Under the pieces are notes generated by a model, which ran no database searches, had not been told where the DNA came from, and saw nothing but the letters and a program-made list of their open reading frames with translations. This document shows positions 1 through 10,159 of a stretch of 64,000 nucleotides of DNA, one piece after another (positions within the stretch are counted from its first letter, which is position 1; every line of letters begins with the position of its first letter). Made by a program: the position numbers and the translations under genes. Source of the stretch: Ascarosepion bandense. Taxonomy: Eukaryota; Mollusca; Cephalopoda; Sepiida; Sepiidae. The stretch lies in contig JBBBDQ010001269.1 of the NCBI GenBank assembly GCA_037127315.1, positions 2,359,001 through 2,423,000 of the forward strand, given 5' to 3'.

Positions 1-1600
1 TGATCGAGACATCGAGTTAATGTAGGCGACTTCTTCGTTTATCTGCTCTTGTTTTTATTATAACCATGTTGCCAATTCAGACAAAAACTACACTAAAACA
101 GGATACTTTTTGAAGTTGTGAGCAAAGTCTGGCCGAGGAAATAGGTGGGTACGGTTATTTCCGACGCAGATAAGGAAGATAAAAAAAACACCCATGCAGA
201 GAAAAGTCAGTTTGTAAAAGAAATAGAATTGGAAAAATTGATGGGGATGTAGACGAAAAGATAGTCAGAGAAAGAGATGAAAACGTGGAAATAATTGTCG
301 GGCTCTTCAAGTCGTTAATTTCGATTTCGCTCCCTCACCCCAATTTTAGGCAGGTGAAAGCCATCATTAAATTTACCTCTTATCGCTACTTTGTTAGAAA
401 GAGCAGGAGAAAAGCGTAATAGTTATGATCTGTGAAGTTAATTGTGGATATTACAAAGACCACAAGAAGAAAAGAAAGTGAGACATGCATTGACAAATTA
501 GTTGTAAATCAAGATATTAGTTAAGGACACGGCGTTTGATAAGGGTGATTGCATTTGCTTACTTATAACATTGTGGGTAGTAGTTGAAATCCAAGGAGAA
601 AACGTGTGAGTTATGTGGTATTTAGAGTAAGACGGGTGTATTTGTAGACTATTGGAAGCTAAGAGCTGTAAGGTTATCACTAATCTCCCGATCGAAATGC
701 ATGCAAGCATCATCAGATGCGATTAGACTTTTAGGTAAATTTTCTTTGTTATTTTATTCTCTCCCGTTTGATTGTTGTTAATTCCTCTGTCAGGCATAGA
801 ACGGCATGCACTGCAAATAATAGCAGGTTTCAGTGTTCAATCATAGTATAATTGAAATTTTAAAAAATCCATGTGTTATATGAAACTCGAGCGGAGGTGC
901 TCATGGTATATGCAAAGGTCATTTACCTAATGTCGATTTTGGGATTGAAGACGCGGTTACTGTCTACGATAGTATGGTCGGGTGTCTGTGGGTGTGGTGA
1001 AATTTGAAGAAAGATGTTAAGGACAGAAAAATGAATTTGGGAACAGAATAAATCTTATTGATGTGTGCGTTTTACGAAAAAGAAAGAAAAAGCGAACATT
1101 TCAGACATTACAGTACTTTCTATGAAGTAGTGTTAAAAAGAAAGAAAACAAAAACAGAACAGAAACAGAAAAAAGTTAATAATAATAGAAAAAAAGTAAG
1201 CGCTTTTTCACTTATTTCTTCTAGTACATTGTTCGTTTTTTTTTTTTTTTGGTTTTTTTTTTTTGGTTTAGGGATTTTCTTGAGGGTATCATAAAAGAGG
1301 TGGTCGATGCCACAAAAGTAATATAAACAAAAATAGAAAAATAAAATCAGACGAAGTATATCTGAGGAAAATCAGCCTTTAGTTGGCTAGTATATACGTT
1401 GTGATCGGCGCTTGAATGAACGAATAAATAACTGAAAAAAAAAAGAAAGAGTAAAAGTACAAATGGAAAAACAGAGTTAATGTCCAACTGAAAAAGCAAG
1501 GAATTGTCTCTGTGGCAGAAGTTTAGTTGTAAAATAATAAATCTAAAACGTGCAGAAAATTTTAGAAGTTGACAAAGGTATGCGTGAGATAAATTCTCCT
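1..1600. other. No gene recognised; AT-rich sequence
   Basis: I read both strands here and see no recognisable protein domain, RNA gene or terminal repeat. Open frames are short and low in complexity; the one at 1058-1294 is Lys-rich and then Phe-rich because it crosses A-rich sequence and two poly-T runs near 1237-1265. Confidence 0.6.
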
Positions 1601-1619
1601 TTGATTATAAGTTATGTAA

Positions 1620-1800
1620 TTACACGTCTCGGAATAGTGATTTTCTAAGTGTAGCTTAAATGTGACTTAAGGCCGATGTTATGGAGGACCTGGTGAGGTT
1701 CGGTCACTCCTCGGCCGTAATTGTTCAAGAGCTAACCATTAATCCACGTCGTGGTGCCCAACGCATCTCAGTATGTGTAGACAGGTGGCCTATCCGGTGG
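1620..1800 (-). repeat. Diverged tRNA-derived SINE fragment (family SINE-B)
   Basis: The stretch holds a segment (TTCTAAGTG...TTAAATGTGACTTAAGGCCG) that matches the block near 26280-26330, followed by a degraded GGTTCGGTCAC segment where the B box should be. The clearer copy at 26180-26410 shows A-box and B-box-like sequence on the minus strand, so this is read as an older copy of the same SINE. Divergence is high and the ends are unclear. Confidence 0.45.
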
Positions 1801-2161
1801 AAGTTAAAAAGAAAGGAAAAAAAATAAAGAAAATAGAAAAGGGAAACATTTTTCTCATGCAAATCGCGTTTTGACCTGATTCATCATTATGCCTAAGTTA
1901 GGAGACTGACTTAAAGTTTACATCAAGAAGAGTGTCTCGTGCACAGATTTAACAAGACGCGCACAACGTTAAGAAAAACGGATGTCGACTTTGATATATA
2001 TATTTTTTACTTTTGTATGTGTCTAATTGATTGATATTTAATGTTATATTATGTAAACGTGACTGAGTTGTGGGGAAGATTGTCGACTGGGGAAATGCAC
2101 TTAAAATGTTTACAGAATAGAATTTTGAAAAATTATACGGAAGGAATGTTATATATTATTA

Positions 2162-2929
2162 CTAGCAATATAGCGCGGCGTTGCTCGGGTGTAATGAAAG
2201 CTTTAAAACTAATCTATGGTCCTGGAGCTCAGACTCTTTGGACGTTGGCACGAAAGACTAAAAGCAATAGTTATTTCCAGTTAAAGCGAAACAGTAGACT
2301 GAAAGAAAAATGAATGGATGTAAATCAAATTTTGATTTCCTGGTTCGATATCAAATAAGGTTTTCGTCGTAAACTGGATTTTGAAGTCTAAATAAGTCCC
2401 ATGAGTAAATGGTATCATGGCTGAGACTAAGAACTACAATTATACTTACTTAGAGCCAAAACCGAAGCAAAAACTAAAATAAAAGGGCTGAAAATATACA
2501 GACATACAGGCAGATAAACAGACACACACACAAACATCTTGACTTATATATATATATATATATATATTATCGATTTTCTACACTATTGTAAAAACTGCAA
2601 CCTTGAAACTTCTGAATATCGATTTTTATCTTTTTCTCTGTGAGTGTATCAAATTTGATTAAAATCGGACCACTCCTTCTATAACCCGATTTTTTCGATT
2701 ATCGATTTTCGATATTTATCGGGGGTACCTCGACACAAGACCTAGCTAAGATCACTCGCAGACGCTTATAGCACAACTGTGCAAATTTTCAAGAAAACCA
2801 GTTCAACCGTTTCGGAATCTATAGGTAACGGACACACACACACACACACACGCACACATACACACACACACAGAGAAACACACTCACATACACACACGCA
2901 GACAACGTTCCATTCATAAAAAATTTAGA
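2162..2929 (-). mobile_element. Non-autonomous Helitron, copy 1
   Basis: Read on the minus strand the element starts TCTAAA and ends in CTAG. It has the hallmark 3' end: a GC-rich short hairpin (a CCCG..CGGG stem in better copies) about 12 nt before CTAG. The flanking bases are A on the 5' side and T on the 3' side, the A^T insertion rule of Helitrons. Three other copies here (24420, 41860, 61582) have the same ends and obey the same rule. The body is non-coding and carries a (CA)n run near the 5' end and a (TA)n run in the middle. A 90-codon frame at 2041-2313 overlaps its 3' end by chance. Confidence 0.85.
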
Positions 2930-3097
2930 TAACCAGGCGGTGTATGCAGATAGGCAAGGATAATAATGGTTGACATTAGAACTGAACAGGTTCAGAATCT
3001 AATGATGGGTAACATCTAATAATCTCAGGGAAAACGTTGTTCTGATGAATGTTACTTCTCTCAAGTAAAGAAGAATTATTTTATCATTCTCTGAATA

Positions 3098-3228
3098 GCA
3101 ACCATCCGCCCGTGCATGGAATACTGATGTCATATACTGTCAGGCGCCCCCACTGTTCATCTCAGTGTTCTCGACAGGCTCCAAAGGAGAATCAGTAATG
3201 TGATAGGTACCGACTTGGCGGCTCTCAT
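3098..3228 (+). pseudogene. LINE-A reverse transcriptase fragment
   Basis: Reading this strand gives the C-terminal RT segment seen in other LINE-A copies: a HIWSGAP-like block, then VLDRLQRRISNVIGTDLAA. The same peptide lies on the minus strand near 9560 and 60950. The fragment starts and stops abruptly and has lost its frame in places. It joins AT-rich sequence at about 3229. Confidence 0.75.
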
Positions 3229-4080
3229 AAAATATGGAAATATTAAATTAGTAGCAATGCCTGAAAAAAATCATAGATTAAATGGAAAAATGCGTGCATG
3301 AAATGTAATATTCGTAAGATTATATTAAACCTGGAAAAAACAGAACAATTTTATCAAATGAAGTAAAAAATAAGATATTTTTACATATTATTTTGAAACT
3401 AAAAATAAAATTTGAATATAGAAAATTATCTTTTTTATTTTTCATTTTAATAAAGTGTAATGAGAAATTAATGAATAAAGTCTATAGTTATGGGGAATAA
3501 CATTAAAATATAAAAACCGTAAAAAAAATTAGAAATTAAAATTACATAGAAAAACTGGCTAATTAGGTTAATTAACTGAACTCTATTAAAATAACAACAG
3601 ATTTCATATTTTTTAAATTGTTAAGATATCTAAGAAAATTCTAAAAATGAAATTTAAATTATCAATTGAATTTTAATATGCAGTGAAATTTCCCAGACGT
3701 GGCTTCCAAATGTGTCTCAAAATATTTTTTGTAAATCATTTTTTTTATTATTTTTATCGATTTTGCATTTTGTATTACAGTGGAATTCGTTACATTCGAC
3801 TTCACCTAATTCAACAGTTTGTCTAATTTGACACTTTTTTCTCAGCTTTCGAGGTGATGAATTTGGTGAATTCTAGTGTATGAACATCGAAAATATTATT
3901 GTTGAAAATTAAAATCGCCTGATGCTATTTACATGCTTTTATGCTAGTAATATTACTGTAATTTAAAAGAATTATCACTCTCTAATAGTGTAATTATTAT
4001 AATCATTTTTAAAATACCAAATTATTACATATTCTAGACAAAATTATAACATTTTTCGAGCTTTATCGAGTTATTTCTTT
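3229..4080. other. AT-rich sequence without recognised features
   Basis: Very AT-rich, with A- and T-runs and many stops in all frames. I see no terminal repeats, no tRNA-like boxes and no peptide motif. Confidence 0.6.
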
Positions 4081-4081
4081 T

Positions 4082-4400
4082 TAATCATATAACCACGAGC
4101 AAGGCGGTAACGCCACTGATGTGCAGGGGGCTACGTAGAGTGAAAAGATTGGAAAAGAGAAAAAGCCAGAAACCACATCCTAAACAGGAAACAAGGGATG
4201 AGTCTCTTCACCCATTCAATAGACGTGGGTGGAGTGTGAACGGGGCGATAGTTTAGTCTATCTACTCCAATTGAAAAAAAATAAAAATAAAAGATTTGAA
4301 AAGAGAAAACCGGAAACCACATCCTAAACAGGAAAGAAGGGATGAGCCTCTTCACCCGTTCAATAGATGTGAAGAGGCTCATGGTTTTATGGTTTAAATG
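4082..4400 (-). mobile_element. SINE-C copy with a LINE-A-like 3' tail
   Basis: On the minus strand the 3' end is the ~60-bp tail also found at the 3' end of LINE-A copies (AGCCCCCTGCACATCAGTGG, then a GTTACCGCC block, ending in an ATTAAA run). The body differs from LINE-A. It holds two copies, 144 bp apart, of a unit containing CCTGTTTAGGATGTGGTTTC. A segment near the unit start resembles a pol III B box (GTTCACACTCC). The plus-strand copy at 20995-21360 has the same duplicated layout. Sharing a LINE tail is the usual way SINEs borrow LINE machinery. Confidence 0.7.
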
Positions 4401-4794
4401 GTTCATGTTACATGGTTTTTCATTTGGTTGGATAGCTTGAATTTTATTTATTTTAACTATTTTTTATATTATTTATTCATTAATATAGTTTTATTACATA
4501 TTAAATCTAAAAATAATGCTAACAAAAATAATGTGTTAAAGCAATAATTTATGTAAATAATTTTTAGTTACAATATTTTCAATATTTTTCGAAACCAATG
4601 AAAGTATTTTTTTTTTCGAGCACTTCCCATGCAAGAGTGTTAGAAACTAATCCAGCTTGTGATAGAGAGGTTCGAAGGCGCAAAATAAATATTTTCCAAC
4701 ACGGATTCGAAGTATTTTTGAACTCTATCAAATATGGCAACATTACACAGCTTCAGCCTAATCTGGCTCTTTAAAGGTAAACTATAGCATGAGG

Positions 4795-4820
4795 GTCTAC
4801 GGCTGCATCGTATTGAATAC

Positions 4821-4851
<31 letters not shown>

Positions 4852-4912
4852 AACATCAAGCCTGGTCAGTACTTGGATGGGTAACCGTTTGGGAATAGCA
4901 GGTACTGTAAAC
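4795..4912 (+). rRNA. 5S rRNA-like sequence (probably a pseudogene or 5S-derived repeat)
   Basis: About 118 nt align by eye with animal 5S rRNA along the whole length: GTCTACGGC at the start, TCTCGTCCGATCACCGAAG and GTTAAGCAAC in the middle, the internal promoter-like block AGTACTTGGATGGG, and a 3' end GGTACTGTAAAC that still partly pairs with the 5' end. Several differences from the usual 5S sequence are visible, and no T-run follows directly as a pol III terminator. It stands alone. It could be a dispersed 5S gene, a pseudogene or the head of a 5S-derived SINE. Confidence 0.7.
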
Positions 4913-5517
4913 ATGAGGACCAAGAATAGTCCTCCAAGTTTGGGGGTTGGACGCGGAGCTAACAACCCTGCCCCATAAAATAAAACAGTTTGTTATGGAA
5001 ACAGTAACAAAAAGTTACTGCCCTACACACTATTGGGTGTATAAAGAGTGAGATATAGCATTAGGAGTCAGATACTTACTAGAGAGGTCCAGGGAATCAG
5101 TCATTTTACCCGCCTCTTTAGCGATAATCGTATATAAGAGTTGTACTTAAGGTCGGGTGTGAGTTGAGGCCCAATATTCTCTCAACAGGTAGTGACTTTT
5201 TTTAGGTGATGTCCGTTCAACTTGACTGGCGATAGTCCAGAGGCTGGAATGTAACTGGTTTTGTTTTCGAGGCATTGAATGTAACCAGCCAGTTTTTTTC
5301 CTCGCTGAGTTAGGAAGAGAGGCTCTCAATCCCTGATTATCAATAGTTTTAGAGGTGCGCCCTGATATCGTCGTATCATCGTCATGGCTGCTTACAAATG
5401 AGCAGGGTACATTCTAGTTGTGGTTTCCGAGTGAGGAGATAATGAACAAATCAGATAACTAAGATAGAAAAATAAGATATATTAAACGTAAAGATACAAA
5501 TTTGAACGCAGGTTAGT
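4913..5517. other. Unidentified sequence downstream of the 5S-like copy
   Basis: The first ~110 bp after the 5S-like block are relatively GC-rich and include GGGGTTGGACGCGGAGC, suggesting a retroelement piece rather than unique DNA. The frame at 5147-5329 (minus) has no recognised domain. No terminal repeat or gene could be defined. Confidence 0.4.
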
Positions 5518-5540
5518 AATCCAGGAATACGATTAGTAAG

Positions 5541-5585
<45 letters not shown>

Positions 5586-5815
5586 AGTCTTTGAAGTGAA
5601 ACCGTCCAAGAATTAGTTTGACCACGTCGGAACTGACGGGTGCTGTGTAATACTATTCTGGCTGAGTGGAGCCCAGAGCTACAATGACTAATGACTTGGT
5701 GTTCTCTGTGAAATTCGGTATCGTTCAGTATCTCTCGGATCTCTTAAGATGTCTCTATGGCAGGAGTATATGTATACACAAGTCGAGTCTATTATCATAG
5801 AAAAAGGGGAGATCA
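5518..5815 (+). repeat. Dispersed repeat R1, copy 1
   Basis: This block is repeated in reverse orientation at 12085-12375. Shared landmarks are a segment ending GATTAGTAAGGAATATA, a long (TA)n run in the same position (5547-5581 here), AGTCTTTGAAGTGAA, and a segment reading GAGTATATGTATACA followed by a TATTATCATAGAAAAA block. The two copies differ by indels, so they are old. It could be an LTR or a short interspersed element; the ends are not defined. Confidence 0.65.
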
Positions 5816-6000
5816 CACAGAAATTCTTAAGTATGTCATTTACATACATCAGATATAAGGTTGGTCTAAGAAGCGAGCACACGCAGAAAGGAAACACAGA
5901 CGAGGCTCTGCCGAAAGGTCGAGACTCGTTTATGGTAAATAGACTGGAGCTCGACCCCACGTATGTGGAGTCTACGGGGAATTTTTCCTCGAGGAAACGT

Positions 6001-6637
6001 GCTCGGAATACCCCACCGTAAAGATGACCTTGTTCCTCATTGTGAGGAATCTCGAGTAAATACAGTGTTTCCCGAAACTCTCTTTTAGTTGAACACGTTT
6101 GTTTCGGGTGGGAAGAAACCCAAACGAGACGAAGCCGAGACTACTGCCAAAGCGTACGCGCTCGGAATACCCCACCGTAAAGACGGTCTTGTGCCTCATT
6201 GTGAGGAATCTGGAGTAAATACAGTGTTTCTCGAAACTCTCTTTTAGTTAAACAAGTTTCCTTCGGGTGGGAAGAAACCCAAACGAGACTAAGCCGAGAC
6301 TACTGCCAAAGCGTACGTGCTCGGAATACCCCACCGTAAAGATGACCTTGTGCCTCATTGTGAGGTATCTCGAGTAAATACAGTGTTTCTCGAAACTCTC
6401 TTTTATTTAAACACGTTTCCTTCGGGTGGGAAAAAACCCAAACGAGACTAAGCCGAGACTACTGCCAAAGCGTACGTGCTCGGAATACCCCAACGTAAAG
6501 TCGGCCTTGTGCCTCATTGTGAGGAATCTCGAGTAAATACAGTGTTTCTCGAAACTCTTATTTAAACACGTTTCCTTCGGGTGGGAAAAAACCCAAACGA
6601 GACTAAGCCGAGACTACTGCCAAAGCGTACGCGCTCG
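6001..6637 (+). repeat. 159-bp tandem repeat, four units
   Basis: The landmark GCTCGGAATACCCCACCGTA recurs with starts at about 6001, 6160, 6319, 6478 and (with changes) 6633. Spacing is exactly 159 bp three times and 155 bp for the last unit. Each unit also carries TCATTGTGAGG, ATACAGTGTTTC and GCCGAGACTACTGCCAAAGC. The unit length is a multiple of three, but stops interrupt every frame, so it is not coding. The array sits directly downstream of R1. Confidence 0.9.
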
Positions 6638-7034
6638 GAATACGAAACAGTAAAAATCGCTCATGTGCCACATTTCGGCTTTGTTGTAAATACTAAGTCC
6701 ATTAAAGCTTACATTTAAGCAATGGAAATTCTAATATTGCCGTTCTGTCCAACTATATGTAATTTAGATGATGTACACTACCGGTCATAATTATTAGGCC
6801 ACCCTAGTATTTTTTAAAGAAATAAGTTATTTCATACTATTTTTAGTATTTATTGCCAAACGAAAATAGAATGGTTCTTTTGTTATTATGGCTCTGCAAA
6901 ATTTTACACTGCAAGGAAGCAAAGAGGAACTTGTTCGTATCACCCTAAATTTTCTTCATTTTTTCACTGATGAAACTGCAATATTGGTAATTATTAAATA
7001 TTTCTAAATTCATTGATACAATGAATTTATATTA

Positions 7035-7484
7035 TGTTTAATCATGAGCCATTCTAAACGTAGTATCCTTGCTTTAATTTCAGTTGAAAATAAAGACGAA
7101 AATTCTCCAACATTTGGATTATTATTTATTGATTTTCTTCTAAGCTTTCGGCTCACATGAGCCATCTTCAGAGAGGTTGTTTTGACTGAAATATTATAAC
7201 ATCCACCATCACCGATGATTTATTTTGTGTTGACATAAAACTCCGCTTTGCAACGGCAATAGTTACCAAAAATAATAAACTCAGTTCTCAAAATTGCGAT
7301 GCGGTTTTATGACGTCACACCGCGTGATGTAGTCAAATGCAATTTAATATGTTATTTCCGGATTTAAATTTGATTTTATTGAGTGTTGGCTGTTTAGATT
7401 TGATGTACATGGCCTCTAGTATCTGCAGGTTCCTCTTATTGTGTGTATGAGTCAGGATCACCGTATTCCTACTATGTTTAGAAC

Positions 7485-7485
<1 letters not shown>
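7035..7485 (-). mobile_element. 5'-truncated Penelope-like element, same family as the 10-12 kb copy
   Basis: Read on the minus strand this matches the last ~450 bp of the PLE at 10025-12035. It keeps the last ~45 codons of the GIY-YIG nuclease (ILEAMYIKSKQPTLNKI, with the conserved Glu), the stop, the 3' leader with GACGTCATAAAACCGCATCG, the hammerhead-like motif, and the tail ending TTAAACATAATA. The 5' cut is next to a (TA)n/(GA)n run at 7486-7526. A ~30-bp near-identical direct repeat flanks it (6989-7019 and 7537-7566), a candidate target-site duplication. Confidence 0.85.
7135..7176 (-). ncRNA. Candidate hammerhead ribozyme motif in the truncated PLE
   Basis: On the minus strand: CUGAAGA core, a perfect 5-bp stem II (GGCUC/GAGCC, loop AUGU), then GAAA and the palindrome AGCU. 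The triplet CUU falls where cleavage would occur. Bases CCUCU before the core can pair with AGAAG after it for four of five positions as helix I. PLEs are known to carry hammerheads with very short helix III that work as dimers. One extra U lies between the core and stem II, so activity is uncertain. Confidence 0.35.
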
Positions 7486-7526
<41 letters not shown>

Positions 7527-7716
7527 TGAGCTGTAATTATTAAATATTCATAAATTCATTTGATGCCCATGTTATTGTGCCGTATTAACAAAAGAACCAT
7601 TCTATTTTCATTTACAATTTACAATTATTCACTTGGCAATAAATACTAAAGCTAGCATGAAATACATCATTATTTGAAAACATTAGGGTGGCCTAAAAAC
7701 TATGGTTAGTAATGTA

Positions 7717-8980
7717 TGTCACGTGACAAACAAAGGAAGAAATTCCATCAAGATACCAAAATTATGGAGTTACGGTAGGTAGAATCAATGAATTTTCATA
7801 TGATGGCTGATTACTGCTCGTTCCAGAAAAGAGACCTGCCATCGACAAGCAAATAAGTCATATAAAAAAAAACAATTTTGCCAGAGGGAAGATTTCATAT
7901 ATGTATATATTTTTAATCCTTCTTTTAAGTCATTTCTATGGTGTTATTATGCTATTTTATTTTAGTTTGAAGTTTTCGCATTCACGAAATTTGAAAAAAA
8001 TTTTTTTCTTCCACGAATTGTTTCTGCCTAATTTGAAAAATTTGGAGATCGTACATCTGCTGTTGATAAGAATCCGGACCTGATATAAGCCAAACCGAGT
8101 TGAAAGTCGGATTCAGCGCACCCAAATTACCTACAATCAAGCGTCAGATATCATTCAATAGCACGTATTCACCAAGGTTTATCTATCACATCCGGCTCAA
8201 GTTGATGCGTGTATAAATTTTCTTTAAACTAAGATAAGCCCTTTTTATCCCGATTTTGATTGCTTCATGAAATTATATTTAAAAATGTGATTTTTTCCTT
8301 AATTCATCACGATGTAGATGAGGATATCTATATTTTCTTGTTACTGATATTTATTTTTTCCGGTTTTTAATATACTCTGATTATTATTATTATTTTTATT
8401 ATTATTCTATTACTGATTATTTTATTGTTGTTTGTGAACACAAATTGATATGATATACAAATTCATATATCATTTTTTTCAGGTAGCAATTCGTCAGCTC
8501 TAGAATGGTTTCGGAGATTGAAAATGACATGATATTCACATTCATATCAGCAAGGAAAGATAACCAAATGTCAAGTGAGTTTTTCTGTTTTTGCCTCTGT
8601 TTATTTTTATTTGAATATGCATGTTTAAATTACGCATTATTGTTATTTTAAGTGTCAAAAATATTATCAATGTTCAGCAAACTGTCGTATGGTGTGGCTG
8701 CTTAGGAAATATAATCTAGCAGTATTCACATAATTCGTTCTTGGGTTTTTTATTTTGTCATCGCGTCTTTTAACTGAGGAATACACAGACCCGTTCCTTT
8801 CCACTGCAGAAATCCGCAACAAATATTTTTCTTCTTAATTTTAAAGTTAGTGGTTGCTACTCAACTTCACGACGATGCAATATATTTCGTGATGAGAAGA
8901 GAACAATTTAACATTTTAATACATATTCATTTAAGCATAATCATGGAAAACATTTATTTTTAAATCTTTCCGAGAAAACG

Positions 8981-9000
<20 letters not shown>
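7717..9000. other. AT-rich sequence with one candidate exon
   Basis: Apart from the splice-flanked segment at 8483-8574 (listed separately) I recognise nothing here. The frame at 7901-8083 is Phe/Leu-rich because of T-runs and has no motif. A (TA)n run at 8985-9019 borders the LINE-A fragment. Confidence 0.5.
8483..8574 (+). other. Candidate host exon with start codon
   Basis: A pyrimidine-rich tract ending in TTTTTTTCAG (AG at 8481-8482) precedes it, and a consensus donor GTGAGT follows at 8575. Inside, an ATG at 8505 has A at -3 and G at +4, and an in-frame TAG lies upstream. The frame then stays open for 23 codons (MVSEIENDMIF...) to the donor. This is the layout of an exon with the start of a coding region. 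The peptide is too short to recognise and no partner exon was found, so chance is a real alternative. Confidence 0.25.
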
Positions 9001-9019
<19 letters not shown>

Positions 9020-9023
<4 letters not shown>

Positions 9024-9979
9024 ATCGTATCACCCCGAGCAAGGCGGTAATGCCACTGATGTGCAGGGGGCTACATAAGAGTAAAAAGATTAAGCAGAAT
9101 AGAGTGAAGAGAAGGACGAGCCAGTTGGAAAGGAGCAAGAGAAGGATGGTAATACAGGTGTGATGACAGTTGCAAAGGTGGAGAGAAAGGAAAGAATATA
9201 CGGGATGGTGAAAGAACTAGAGTCAAGTGGTTAAGATATGAGTATTGACATTGCATTTAAATTCCGTCAGGAAAGCAAGTATATGGAAGCGAGTTCCACA
9301 GGCGAGAAGTGCGAGAAAAGAAGCTGCAGGAGTAGAATTGTCGTTTGCATTTGGTTAATCTAACTGTGAATAGATGGGACCCAGTTGTCAGTCTGGTTGC
9401 ACGAGTAAACACCTGTTGCAGATGCACCAATGACTTAAGTTCATTGAGCAGAAGCCATGAAATTATTTATAGAACAGACAAAGGGAGGCCACATCTCGTC
9501 GGTGGGGAAGTGGCTGTAGTTGAGCCGCCAAGTCGGTACCTATCACATTACTGATTATCCTTTGGAGCCTGTCGAGAACAGTGAGATGAACAGCAGGGGC
9601 GCCTGACCATATATGGCAGCAGCATTCCATGCACGGACGAATGGTTAATTTGTATATGGATGGATTCATGCGGGAAAAACATCCTGGCTCGACACAGGGA
9701 CCCAACCTTCTTAGCCGTGGATTTAGCTATGGACTCAATGTAGTGGTTCCGAGGATGCGCAGTGTATTCTCAGGGAGACTCGTTTGGTCCATTCTTATGG
9801 GAGGCAGGAGTGGTTGCCTGTGATGATTGAAGGGCAACAGCTTGGTCTTAGTCGCACTGAAATTTACAAGATACTTCTTGCCCCAATTCACCACCGAGTT
9901 TAGATCCTGTTCAAGGACATTAGCGAGATTATATTTACCCGCCACGACGGGTTTCTTACTTATGCGCGAGTAAATTGTG

Positions 9980-9983
<4 letters not shown>
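9020..9983 (-). pseudogene. LINE-A copy, 5'-truncated (RT C-terminal half and 3' end)
   Basis: On the minus strand the coding part starts just after the RT catalytic box (TTIYSRIS) and continues with NSVVNWGKKYLVNF, a CCHIWSGAPAVHL block and VLDRLQRIISNVIGTDLAAQ. Several frameshifts break it into pieces. The 3' end carries the family tail (CATCAGTGGCATTACCGCC, then GGGGTGATACGATTAAA). The motifs fit a CR1/Jockey-type non-LTR reverse transcriptase. The 5' edge abuts the (TA)n run that precedes the PLE. Confidence 0.85.

Positions 9984-10020
<37 letters not shown>
9984..10020. repeat. (TA)n microsatellite at the LINE-A/PLE junction
   Basis: Perfect TA dinucleotides separate the truncated LINE-A from the left end of the PLE. 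The right end of the PLE is also next to (TA)n (12049-12074), so the PLE may have entered a (TA)n target. Confidence 0.9.
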
Positions 10021-10026
<6 letters not shown>

Positions 10027-10029
10027 ATG

Positions 10030-10155
10030 TATTTTCTAGACATATGCTATTAAATATAAGAGACAATGAATGTCTATTATGTTTAATCATGAACCGTCTA
10101 AAGGTCGTATTTGCTTTAATTTCAGTTGAAAACAAAGACAAAAATTCTCCAAAAT
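10030..10155 (-). repeat. Left inverted terminal copy of PLE-1
   Basis: This ~125-bp block is the reverse complement of 11905-12030 with few differences. It joins the truncated RT coding sequence at about 10156-10160. It does not include the hammerhead-like motif, which sits further inside the right copy. Confidence 0.85.
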
Positions 10156-10159
10156 TTCT

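Larger units (their letters stand above)
6774..7716. mobile_element. TA-flanked TIR transposon (Tc1/mariner-like MITE), split by a PLE fragment
   Basis: The left end reads TA then CACTACCGGTCATAATTATT and AGGCCACCCTAGT; the right end carries the reverse complement with changes (ACATTAGGGTGGCCT, then TATGGTTAGTAATGTA). Similarity continues inward for more than 100 bp, including a shared TAGTATTTATTGCCAA and GAATGGTTCTTTTGTTA. TA at both ends fits the target of Tc1/mariner elements. There is no transposase frame. The middle (about 7020-7535) is occupied by a truncated PLE, so the element was already here when the PLE inserted. Confidence 0.8.

Noticed and set aside
2041..2313. 90-codon ORF as a small gene
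   Set aside because: Its second half is the 3' end of a Helitron, and the other Helitron copies do not keep the frame open.
5972..6199. Repeat-containing protein from the 159-bp array
   Set aside because: Stops recur in every unit and frame, and neighbouring units do not maintain an open reading frame.
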